From: an uncultured Acidobacteriia bacterium
GTDB lineage: Bacteria; Acidobacteriota; Terriglobia; Bryobacterales; Bryobacteraceae
Direction: 5' to 3'
Length of the DNA: 64,000 bases
NCBI GenBank assembly: GCA_903851195.1
Contig: CAINNJ010000067.1
Coordinates: 1-64,000 of the forward strand
Under the pieces are notes generated by a model. The model was not told the origin of the DNA. It searched no databases and worked only from the letters and a program-made list of their open reading frames with translations. Below, piece after piece: positions 33,870 to 41,240 of the stretch (positions within the stretch are counted from its first letter, which is position 1; each line of letters opens with the position of its first letter). A program made the position numbers and the translations under genes.

Positions 33870-34757
33870 GTGAACCGACGTCATTTTCTGAGCGCTGTCA
33901 TGGCGCCGCTTGCGGCCGGAGCGCAAACGGTCCCGGCCACCGAACCGGTTATCGACATTCATCAGCACACGAATTACGCCGGGCGGAGCGATGCGGAACT
34001 GCTGCGGCACCAGCGCGCTTTGGGCGTGACGAAAACGGTGTTGCTGCCTGCAGGCTCCCGATATGGTCTGGCGGTGCAGGCGGGCGGCAACGATTCCGTG
34101 GTGGTGCTGGCGCACTCGAATCCGGGCGAGTTTGTCTTCTTTGCCAACGAACTGCCGGACATCGCCGAAACCGAGCCCGTGATTCGGAAGTATCTGGGAA
34201 TGGGCGCGAAAGGCATCGGGGAACAGAAGTTTGCGGTCGAGGCGGACTCGAAGTCCATCGATCTGATCGCCGGCATCGCCCGCGAATACTCGGTTCCCGT
34301 GCTGCTGCATTTCGAGTATGAGCATTACAACCTGAATTTCACCCGATTCCATAAGGTTCTGGAACGTTTCCCCGAGGTGGCGTTTATCGGGCACGCGCAG
34401 ACCTGGTGGGGAAATATCGACCGGAATCATACGCAGTCCGTGATGTACCCGACCGGGAAGGTCGCCGCCGGAGGGTATACGGATGGTCTGCTGGCCGACT
34501 ACCCGAATATGTACGGCGACATGTCGGCTGGTTCGGGACTGAACGCTCTGTTGCGCGACGAGGAGCATGCGCGCGGTTTTCTGCTTCGCCACCGGACGAA
34601 GCTGATGTTCGGCACCGACTGCAACGATCGGGACGGGGGCAGCGAAAAGTGTTCCGGCGGAAAGATGCTGGCGGCGATCCGGCGGCTCGCGTCCGATAAG
34701 ACCGTGGAGCGAAGCATTCTTTACGACAACGCCGCGCGGCTGATGAAGACGGCATAG
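33870..34757 (+). CDS. Amidohydrolase-2 family protein with Tat-like leader
   Basis: A 295-residue TIM-barrel metal-dependent hydrolase (PF04909 type). The HxH motif is IDIHQHTNY, further ligands are probably in LLHFEYEHYN, FIGHAQTWW and FGTDCNDRD. A short RRHFLSA leader at the N terminus suggests export or membrane association. Members hydrolyse or decarboxylate cyclic or aromatic acids and lactones; the substrate cannot be predicted. The start is GTG. It is divergent from TonB receptor 2 (about 130 bp between) and is followed by a 15-bp tandem repeat. Confidence 0.78.
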   Translation: MNRRHFLSAVMAPLAAGAQTVPATEPVIDIHQHTNYAGRSDAELLRHQRALGVTKTVLLPAGSRYGLAVQAGGNDSVVVLAHSNPGEFVFFANELPDIAETEPVIRKYLGMGAKGIGEQKFAVEADSKSIDLIAGIAREYSVPVLLHFEYEHYNLNFTRFHKVLERFPEVAFIGHAQTWWGNIDRNHTQSVMYPTGKVAAGGYTDGLLADYPNMYGDMSAGSGLNALLRDEEHARGFLLRHRTKLMFGTDCNDRDGGSEKCSGGKMLAAIRRLASDKTVERSILYDNAARLMKTA

Positions 34758-34835
34758 CCACGCCGGAATAACCACGCCGGAATAACCACGCCGGAATAAC
34801 CACGCCGGAATAGCCACGCCGGAATAGCCACCCGC
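34756..34835 (+). repeat. 15-bp tandem repeat, about five units, intergenic
   Basis: CGCCGGAATAACCAC repeats five times, the last units with AGCCAC in place of AACCAC. It starts at the stop codon of the amidohydrolase and ends 22 bp before the convergent hypothetical gene. Units are head to tail without spacers, so this is a minisatellite, not a CRISPR array. Confidence 0.9.
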
Positions 34836-34857
34836 ACCTTGAAAACGACATGCCGGT

Positions 34858-35277
34858 TCAGAGCAGCAGGTCGAGGCGATGCAGCGCTCGCTCCGCTTCT
34901 TCCGGATAGACGCCAAACGATCTGCAGAGAGTGGCGGCGCCAAAGATGTGGAACCAGCACCCTTCGCCGTCTCCGCGGTCGAGAGCCACGGAGGCTTTGG
35001 CCAATTTTTTCGATGCATAGCTGCATAAATCCAGTCCCCCCGGATCCGCCGTCAGACGATAACGTTGAATCAGTCCGGTAAGAATAGTGATTTCGGTGCG
35101 GTACCGGGCGGCGGCTTCGTCGTTCAAGCCTGCCTGGTTCGGGGAGGATGCAGGCGGTTCCCTGGAAAGCAGCGTGTTCAGTTCCTTCAGCTGCTCAGAA
35201 TTGTTCTCAGCAGGAAAGCCCTGGCTTGTGGAGAGTTCGACGCCGGGCAGTTCCGCGTAGGGTCTTCGTCGTGGCAT
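34858..35277 (-). CDS. Hypothetical protein downstream of cheX-like gene
   Basis: A 139-residue protein I do not recognise. The first ~55 residues are polar and probably disordered; the rest looks helical (DEAAARYRTEITILTGLIQR, YASKKLAKASVALDRGDGEG, AATLCRSFGVYPEEAERALH), giving a small helical-bundle impression like TPR-type or CheC-partner domains. The ATG has GGAGAG eight bases upstream. It follows the CheX-like gene by 21 bp, so both are probably in one transcript and may share a function. Confidence 0.65.
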   Translation of the reverse strand: MPRRRPYAELPGVELSTSQGFPAENNSEQLKELNTLLSREPPASSPNQAGLNDEAAARYRTEITILTGLIQRYRLTADPGGLDLCSYASKKLAKASVALDRGDGEGCWFHIFGAATLCRSFGVYPEEAERALHRLDLLL

Positions 35278-35298
35278 GGAAAATCTCTCCAGAGACCT

Positions 35299-35889
35299 TT
35301 ACGCCGTCCGGGCCGGCACGGTGACCTGCGTTGTGGAACGGCGAGCTTTCGCCCGGCCTGACGTAGCCGTTCGGGCAAGCACCACCTGTACCGTCATGGA
35401 ATCCCCGCCGCACTGAAACGGAACCGCCACCCGTTCCGGATTTCCCGCGATCCGCGCATCGAAGTCGCTGCCGGACACAACCGTGGGGGTGCTCAGTCCC
35501 ATGGGACCAAGGCGCAGTTCCAGGGTATTTTTGATATTTCCGATGATCATGTTGGCGACTTCGGACACGACGTCCAGAACCTCCTCGTTCACGGCGGGAT
35601 AGTCGCTCAGGAGCATCTGTCCGGCGATTCGGCAGGCCAACTCCGGGGCACAGCTAAACTGCCCCGACCCGGACCATTCTCCGGTCAGACCAAGAATCGC
35701 CATCACACCGGGATAGTGGCGAGATAGCCCAAGCCCGGCCGAAGAACGAGTTACGACCGTCTCACCCGGCAATGCGTCGAGCCCGACCATGGTCGAGAAG
35801 ACTTCGCGGGTGGCAGCGCGTATGGCATCTCCGATTTCCGCGTGCCGCGTGGCCGGCGAGGCCTCCGGTGGGGCATTGAGCTGAGTCAA
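35299..35889 (-). CDS. CheX-like phosphatase domain protein
   Basis: A 196-residue protein with the CheC/CheX-type active-site helix LDVVSEVANMIIGNIKN (conserved E and N three residues apart) and the second conserved part PTVVSGSDFDARI. CheX dephosphorylates CheY-P. No chemotaxis or flagellar genes are in the window, so it may act on another receiver protein. TTG at 35889 has a GGAAAGG site six bases upstream and is my preferred start; an ATG at 35979 would add 30 low-complexity residues. Confidence 0.75.
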   Translation of the reverse strand: MTQLNAPPEASPATRHAEIGDAIRAATREVFSTMVGLDALPGETVVTRSSAGLGLSRHYPGVMAILGLTGEWSGSGQFSCAPELACRIAGQMLLSDYPAVNEEVLDVVSEVANMIIGNIKNTLELRLGPMGLSTPTVVSGSDFDARIAGNPERVAVPFQCGGDSMTVQVVLARTATSGRAKARRSTTQVTVPARTA

Positions 35890-36026
35890 GATGGACCTTT
35901 CCGGCGTCTCCAGTTTTTTTCCCCGTTCCTCTTTTCCAGTAGGCAGTTTTTTGGAAGGCAGGAGAGGCAGTTCGCACACACTGGTCTATCGACAGGACGG
36001 AAAGGAATCTGTAGACCGCCGGCGAA

Positions 36027-37037
36027 TTATGGCAGCCGCACCAGCAGTTTGCCGAAGTTCCGTCCCTCGAGTAAGCCGATGAAGGCGGCCGGAGCGTTCT
36101 CAAGACCGTCCACCACGTCCTCGCGATAACGAATCCGGCCTTCCCGAACCCACGCCGCCATCTCCCGCTGAAACTCGCCGGCCTGACTGGCAAAGTCGCC
36201 GACAATGAAGCCGCGCACGGTGAGGCGCTTCGTCAGGAACGCCCGCATCACGGATGCCGTGCGGTCGGGACCCGGCGCGAGTTCCGTCATGTTGTACTGG
36301 GCGATCAGCCCGCAGAGCGGAATCCGCCCGAAGTTATTCATGCGCGGCAGCACGGCCTCGAAGACCTTGCCCCCGATGTTTTCAAAGTAAACGTCAATGC
36401 CGGAGGGGCAAGCTTCTTTCAGAGCCGCCCGCAGATTCCCGTCGCGGTGATCCAGACAGGCATCGAAGCCGAGTTCCTCAACCACGTACGCACATTTGGC
36501 CGGCCCACCCGCGATGCCCACGGCGCGGCAGCCTTTGATCTTCGCGATCTGGCCCACAAGAGCCCCGACCGCGCCGGAGGCCGCGCCGACCACCACCGTC
36601 TCGCCGGCCTTCGGCTGCCCGATGTTCAGCAATCCCGCATAAGCCGTCATTCCCGGCATGCCGAGGACACCCAACGCGGTCGAAACCGGTGCTACCGCCG
36701 GGTCCAGTTTGCGCAAGCCCTTCACCGGGGCAACCGCATACTCCTGCCATCCGGTAAAGGACAGGACGGTATCGCCGGGGGCATATCCGTCTGCATTTGA
36801 CTCCATCACCTCACAAACGGCGCCGCCTGTCATGGGTGCATCCACCTCGATTGCCGGCACATAGGAGGGCCCGTCGTTCATGCGGCCGCGCATGTAGGGA
36901 TCGAGAGAGAAGTATTTTGTTTTCAACAGCACTTCATTGTTTCCCGGAGTGCCGGCCTCGACCGTCTCCAACCGGAAATCCGATTCCACCGGCTCTCCGA
37001 CCGGCCGGGATGCGAGGACAATGCGACGTTGTTTCAT
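36027..37037 (-). CDS. CurA-like NADP-dependent oxidoreductase (MDR family)
   Basis: A 336-residue zinc-independent medium-chain reductase of the leukotriene B4 dehydrogenase/PTGR/CurA group. Seen are the family segment KYFSLDPYMRGRM, the GMPGMTAYAGL helix and the NADPH-binding motif VVVGAASGAVGALVGQIA. It reduces alpha,beta-unsaturated carbonyl compounds, a detoxification or degradation activity. ATG at 37037 fits homologues; ATG at 37046 is three codons upstream. It is divergent from adk. Confidence 0.88.
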   Translation of the reverse strand: MKQRRIVLASRPVGEPVESDFRLETVEAGTPGNNEVLLKTKYFSLDPYMRGRMNDGPSYVPAIEVDAPMTGGAVCEVMESNADGYAPGDTVLSFTGWQEYAVAPVKGLRKLDPAVAPVSTALGVLGMPGMTAYAGLLNIGQPKAGETVVVGAASGAVGALVGQIAKIKGCRAVGIAGGPAKCAYVVEELGFDACLDHRDGNLRAALKEACPSGIDVYFENIGGKVFEAVLPRMNNFGRIPLCGLIAQYNMTELAPGPDRTASVMRAFLTKRLTVRGFIVGDFASQAGEFQREMAAWVREGRIRYREDVVDGLENAPAAFIGLLEGRNFGKLLVRLP

Positions 37038-37139
37038 GTTGTTCATCAGATCACAGTCCGGGTCGTCCGAAGTGTCCCTGTGGCCTCCCAAACCCCTGCA
37101 CCATTGCGCCGATGGTCTTACAAATGAAATATTGGCGGT

Positions 37140-37811
37140 TTGGTAGTTCTTCTTTTCGGACCGCCGGGTTGCGGTAAGGGTACCCAGGCGCGCAAGATTC
37201 TCGACTGGCTTCCGGAGCGTGTTCCCTCGATTTCGACCGGGGAGATGCTGCGCTCGGAGATCGCCCGGGGAACGGACCTGGGGCGACAGACGAAAGCGGT
37301 GATCGCCGCGGGCGGCCTGGTAAGTGATGAGATTATCAACCGCATGCTGGCCCGGCGGATCTCCGAACCGGACTGCCGTCACGGGTTCCTGCTGGACGGT
37401 TATCCGCGAACTCCGCAGCAGGCGGAATACTTCGACACTCTGCTCACGGCACGGGGGATGGCACAGCCGCTGGTGATTCACCTGGACGTGCCGGCCGAAG
37501 TCCTGATCAGCCGCATGGTCTGCCGGCGCCAGTGCAGCGGCTGCGGCCAGATGTTCAACGTGCTTTCGAAACGACCGAAATCGCCGGGCCGCTGCGACGA
37601 TTGCGGGGCTCCGTTAACGGTGCGAAAGGACGACCACGAGGAAGTGATCCGGGAACGGCTGCGCACTTACGACGCGCAGACGCAACCGGTTCTGAGCCAC
37701 TATTACAATGGCAATTACTTCCATATTCCGGGTGACCGGTCGCCGACATATATCTTCGAAGCGATTACGCAGGCCCTGGAACCGGTATTGAATTGCGCGC
37801 CGACTACCTGA
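37140..37811 (+). CDS. adk: Adenylate kinase with zinc-type LID
   Basis: A 223-residue adenylate kinase: P-loop GPPGCGKGTQ at residues 7-16, AMP-binding STGEMLR and FLLDGYPRTPQQAE, and a long LID with four cysteines (CSGCG, CDDCG) for structural zinc. It converts ATP + AMP to 2 ADP. The start is TTG because no ATG or GTG is in frame before the P-loop. adk usually lies in the ribosomal-protein operon (secY-adk); this copy lies elsewhere, so it may be an additional paralogue. The 3' end overlaps the next gene by 19 bp. Confidence 0.88.
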   Translation: MVVLLFGPPGCGKGTQARKILDWLPERVPSISTGEMLRSEIARGTDLGRQTKAVIAAGGLVSDEIINRMLARRISEPDCRHGFLLDGYPRTPQQAEYFDTLLTARGMAQPLVIHLDVPAEVLISRMVCRRQCSGCGQMFNVLSKRPKSPGRCDDCGAPLTVRKDDHEEVIRERLRTYDAQTQPVLSHYYNGNYFHIPGDRSPTYIFEAITQALEPVLNCAPTT

Positions 37812-39115
37812 CAGACTCCTCCGGCTTCAAGGGCCACGCAGACCAGCTTTTCACGCCCGCCAGCGAGGCGGAAGTGTCTTCCATTCTGAGAGAGGCGGCC
37901 CGGTTAGCCATCCCCATAACCGCGTGTGGCTCGCGCACGGGGCTGACGGGCGGGAGTGTCGCGCAGGGCGGCTGGGTGGTGTCGCTCGAAAACTTCCGCA
38001 AGCTCGAAATCGGTCAGGGAACGGCTCGCGCGGGCGCGGCGATCACGCTACTGGAACTACGGGACGCCGCGGCGCCATCCCGGCAGTTCTATGCGCCCGA
38101 TCCGACGGAGATTACTGCGTCCGTGGGCGGCACGATTGCGACGAACGCCAGTGGCTCCCGCAGTTTTCGGTTCGGCAGCACGCGGCGTCATGTCGATGCG
38201 CTCCGCGTCGCGCTCAGCGATGGCCGCATCGAGGAATACCGGCGCGGCGACAAGGTCGATTTTCCGGTGCCGTTCGTCCCGCTGCCGGACGTGAAGAAGT
38301 GCACGGCGGGTTATCGGCTGGAGCCCGGCATGGACTGGATCGATTTGTTTTGCGGCTCCGAAGGAACGCTCGGGATCGTGCTCGAAGCCGAACTCCGGTT
38401 GCTACCAATTCCGGCGTCACTGTTTTCGGCGATCGCTTTCTTTTCGACCGACGAACAGGCTCTGGATTCGGTGGATACCTGGCGCGGCATTCCCGATCTG
38501 CGGATGCTCGAATACATCGGCGCGAATGCCCTGCAGTTGCTGCGGGAACGATTTCCCGAGATCCCGCGGACCGCGGCGGCGGCGCTTTTGATCGAAGCGG
38601 AGGATCTGGGCGGCTGGGAGTCCCGGCTGCCGGAAGAGTCCTGGGTGGCGGCCACGCCCAAAGATCGGGAGCGGATCCGGCGCTTTCGGCATTCGCTGCC
38701 GGAACTGGTGATCGCCTTCATTTCGAAGCGCGGTTTTCTGAAGATGGGAACGGATTACGCGGTGCCGGTCTCCCGGAATCGCGACATGCTCGCGTACTAC
38801 ACGGCGCGGCTCGAAGCCGAACTTCCGGGCCAGTACGTGATCTACGGGCACATCGGCGACGCGCATGTGCACGTGAATATGCTGCCGGCGTCCGACGAGC
38901 AGTGCGCCGTCGCAGCCGGGCTGCTCAAGGAGTTCGCCGCCAGGGCGGTGGAGTTCGGCGGTACGGTATCGGCCGAACACGGGCTCGGCAAACGCAAGGC
39001 AGGCATGCTGGCGCTGCAGTATGCGCCGGAACATATCGATGCCATGCTCGCCGTAAAGCGCCGCCTCGACCCGCAAGGTCTGCTCGGCCGGGGCAACATC
39101 TTCCCCTCCGTGTGA
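37793..39115 (+). CDS. GlcD-like FAD-linked oxidase
   Basis: A 440-residue FAD_binding_4/FAD-oxidase_C protein. The FAD pyrophosphate loop is ACGSRTGLTGGSVA near residue 45, ASVGGTIATNASGSR follows, and the C-terminal cap has the metal-type motif HIGDAHVHVNML and EHGLGKRKAGML. Family members oxidise glycolate, D-lactate or D-2-hydroxyglutarate. It starts with TTG inside the adk gene (19-bp overlap), so translation is coupled. The following aldolase and transporter suggest it oxidises a 2-hydroxy acid in the same pathway. The electron acceptor is unknown; no GlcE/GlcF partners are present. Confidence 0.85.
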   Translation: MRADYLTDSSGFKGHADQLFTPASEAEVSSILREAARLAIPITACGSRTGLTGGSVAQGGWVVSLENFRKLEIGQGTARAGAAITLLELRDAAAPSRQFYAPDPTEITASVGGTIATNASGSRSFRFGSTRRHVDALRVALSDGRIEEYRRGDKVDFPVPFVPLPDVKKCTAGYRLEPGMDWIDLFCGSEGTLGIVLEAELRLLPIPASLFSAIAFFSTDEQALDSVDTWRGIPDLRMLEYIGANALQLLRERFPEIPRTAAAALLIEAEDLGGWESRLPEESWVAATPKDRERIRRFRHSLPELVIAFISKRGFLKMGTDYAVPVSRNRDMLAYYTARLEAELPGQYVIYGHIGDAHVHVNMLPASDEQCAVAAGLLKEFAARAVEFGGTVSAEHGLGKRKAGMLALQYAPEHIDAMLAVKRRLDPQGLLGRGNIFPSV

Positions 39116-39126
39116 CCTGTCGAGTA

Positions 39127-39150
39127 GCCCACCCCGTAACGGGTGTGGGC
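39127..39150 (+). terminator. Short GC-rich hairpin between the oxidase and aldolase genes
   Basis: GCCCAC-CCCG pairs with CGGG-GTGGGC around a TAA loop with a single bulged T. It has no U-tract. It starts 11 bp after the oxidase stop and could attenuate transcription into the aldolase gene or be a single-module relative of the REP-like elements. Confidence 0.4.
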
Positions 39151-39155
39151 ATAAG

Positions 39156-39941
39156 ATGGTGTGGAATCACGTGCATCCAAACCACGCAAAAGCCAAATTA
39201 AAAGCGGGCGAGACGGTCATCGGGACTTACGTCCGCCACCCGGATACGGGGATTGCGGAAATCCTCTGCTACCTCGGTTTCGATTTTCTTCTGTTCGATG
39301 GGGAACATGCGCCCATCGGCGAGAAGGAACTGGAGAATCTCGCCCGTGTCTGCGAACTAACGGGTGTGACGTCGATTGCGCGCGTGCCCTCGAATCTTCC
39401 CTGGATGATCGGACGCCATCTGGATACCGGCATACAGGGCATTCAGGTTCCCATGGTCAACAGCGCCGCGGAGGCCGAAACCGCCGTTCGCGCGGCCAAA
39501 TACGCTCCGCTCGGCACGCGTGGTCTGGCCGGAGCGCGCGCGGCGAACTATGGCCAGTTGCTGCCCTTCAGTTATCCGGCGCACATCGCGAAATCGAATG
39601 CCGAGTCGCTCGTGATCCTGCAGGTGGAAACGCCCGCGAGCATCGACGCGCTGCCGGAGATCGTGAAAATTCCGGAAATCGATGTAATTTTCATCGGACC
39701 GACCGATCTTTCGCTTTCCCTCGGCCATCCGGGCGACTTCAAGCACCCCGAGGTGCAGGCCGCTTTCGCGCGCATCATCGGGATTGTGGAGGGATCCGGC
39801 AAAGCTCTGGGCGTGCTGGCGGCGAACACGGAAGCCTCGCTCGAATGGAAAGCACGGGGCGCCCGGTACATCATGTCGGTCTTCGAGGCGATCATGGGCC
39901 CGGCCATTCGCGGCTATCTCAAAACGGTTCGGGAGAGCTGA
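39156..39941 (+). CDS. HpcH/HpaI-family class II aldolase
   Basis: A 261-residue metal-dependent aldolase. Signature parts are FLLFDGEHAPIGEKEL with the catalytic His, TSIARVPSN with the pyruvate-binding Arg, QVETPASIDALPEI with the metal Glu and VIFIGPTDLSLSLG with the metal Asp. Homologues cleave 4-hydroxy-2-oxo acids such as 2-keto-3-deoxy-L-rhamnonate or 4-hydroxy-2-oxoheptanedioate to pyruvate plus an aldehyde. Its stop overlaps the start of the transporter gene (TGATG), so it probably acts on a compound imported by that protein. Confidence 0.88.
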   Translation: MVWNHVHPNHAKAKLKAGETVIGTYVRHPDTGIAEILCYLGFDFLLFDGEHAPIGEKELENLARVCELTGVTSIARVPSNLPWMIGRHLDTGIQGIQVPMVNSAAEAETAVRAAKYAPLGTRGLAGARAANYGQLLPFSYPAHIAKSNAESLVILQVETPASIDALPEIVKIPEIDVIFIGPTDLSLSLGHPGDFKHPEVQAAFARIIGIVEGSGKALGVLAANTEASLEWKARGARYIMSVFEAIMGPAIRGYLKTVRES

Positions 39942-41239
39942 TGGATCTGGCCGAACGGACACGGCGCCGCGTCACGCTGCGTCTCATGCCGTATCTTGTT
40001 CTGATCTATCTGACGGCGTATCTGGACCGCGCCAATATCGGCATCGCAAAGCTGCAGATGCAGGGCGCCCTGCATTTCACCGATGAGATTATCGGGTTCG
40101 GGGCGGGTGTTTTCTTTCTCGGATATTTTCTGCTGGAAATCCCCGGCACGCTGATTGTGGAACGCTGGAGCGCGCGCCGCTGGCTGGCCCGCATCATGGT
40201 CACCTGGGGATTGATGGCGACGCTTTCGGGTTTTGCCGGACTGTTGCCTTTACCGCTCAGCGCGCGCGCGCAGTTCTACTGGCTGCGCTTCCTGCTGGGC
40301 GCCGCCGAGGCGGGCTTTTTCCCGGGCGTGGTGGTCTATCTTTCGCACTGGTTCCGGCCCGAGGACCGGTCGCGCGCCAAGGCTTGGTTTATGATCGCGC
40401 AGCCACTCTCCATCGTCGTGGGGCTGCCGCTGTCGCGATGGATTCTCGAAACCGTGCACTGGCACGGCCTGGCCGGGTGGCGCTGGGTGTTCATTCTGGA
40501 AGGGATTCCGCCGGTCCTGCTGGGCTTTGTCACCTTGTACTACCTGACTGACCGGCCGGAGCAAGCCCGCTGGCTGCCCGACGACGAAAAGGCCTGGCTG
40601 GTGGCGGAACTCGCGCGGGAGGAGCGGCAGAGAGTAGTCGCCGGCCGCGTGGGGGGGTTCGACGCTCTTCGGGATCCGCAGACCGCCCTGCTGGCGGCTT
40701 CCTTCTTCTTTATCGTCACCGGCAATCAGGCGATTCTGTTCTTCCTGCCCTCCATTACGGACAACATGAAGAGCATGTCCATCGTCTGGCGCACGGTGGT
40801 TAATGTTTTGCCGTACGTATGCAGCGTCGGGGGCATTCTGCTGAACGGATATCTGGCGCACCGGACGGGCCGGAACCGACTGCACACCGCGGCGCCGATG
40901 ATCCTGTCCGGCATCAGCCTGGGCTGTGCCATTCTGGCGGGCAGTCATCTGGCCCTGGTGATCGCGTTCTTCTGCCTGGTTGGCTTCACGTTCCAGGCCT
41001 ATCTGCCGGTGTTCTGGAGTATTCCGTCCGGGTTTCTTGGCAAGTCCGCCGCGGCAACGGCCGTGGGGCTGATCAACTCGTTCGGAAATCTCGGCGGCTT
41101 TGTCGGACCTTACCTTTTCGGCTATCTTCGAACCTCCACGGGCAGTTACCAGGCTGGTCTCTGGTGTCTCACGGGGTGTATGTTTCTTGCGGGCATTCTC
41201 GCTGCCTCGATAAGAACAAATTCATCGCCCCGGCAATAA
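39941..41239 (+). CDS. MFS anion:cation symporter (ACS family)
   Basis: A 432-residue major facilitator of the ACS family (GudP/DgoT/phthalate-type): PYLVLIYLTAYLDRANIGIAK in helix 1, FLGYFLLEIPGTLIVERWSA in helix 2, RFLLGAAEAGFFPGVVVYLS in helix 4. These take up organic anions such as sugar acids, tartrate or phthalate with protons. Coupled translation with the aldolase supports uptake of a hydroxy- or keto-acid. It converges on the ABC exporter gene with a 1-bp gap. Confidence 0.88.
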   Translation: MDLAERTRRRVTLRLMPYLVLIYLTAYLDRANIGIAKLQMQGALHFTDEIIGFGAGVFFLGYFLLEIPGTLIVERWSARRWLARIMVTWGLMATLSGFAGLLPLPLSARAQFYWLRFLLGAAEAGFFPGVVVYLSHWFRPEDRSRAKAWFMIAQPLSIVVGLPLSRWILETVHWHGLAGWRWVFILEGIPPVLLGFVTLYYLTDRPEQARWLPDDEKAWLVAELAREERQRVVAGRVGGFDALRDPQTALLAASFFFIVTGNQAILFFLPSITDNMKSMSIVWRTVVNVLPYVCSVGGILLNGYLAHRTGRNRLHTAAPMILSGISLGCAILAGSHLALVIAFFCLVGFTFQAYLPVFWSIPSGFLGKSAAATAVGLINSFGNLGGFVGPYLFGYLRTSTGSYQAGLWCLTGCMFLAGILAASIRTNSSPRQ

Positions 41240-41240
41240 A

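Noticed and set aside
34756-34835. Possible CRISPR array
   Set aside because: Units are 15 bp and contiguous with no spacers, and no cas gene is present; it is a minisatellite.
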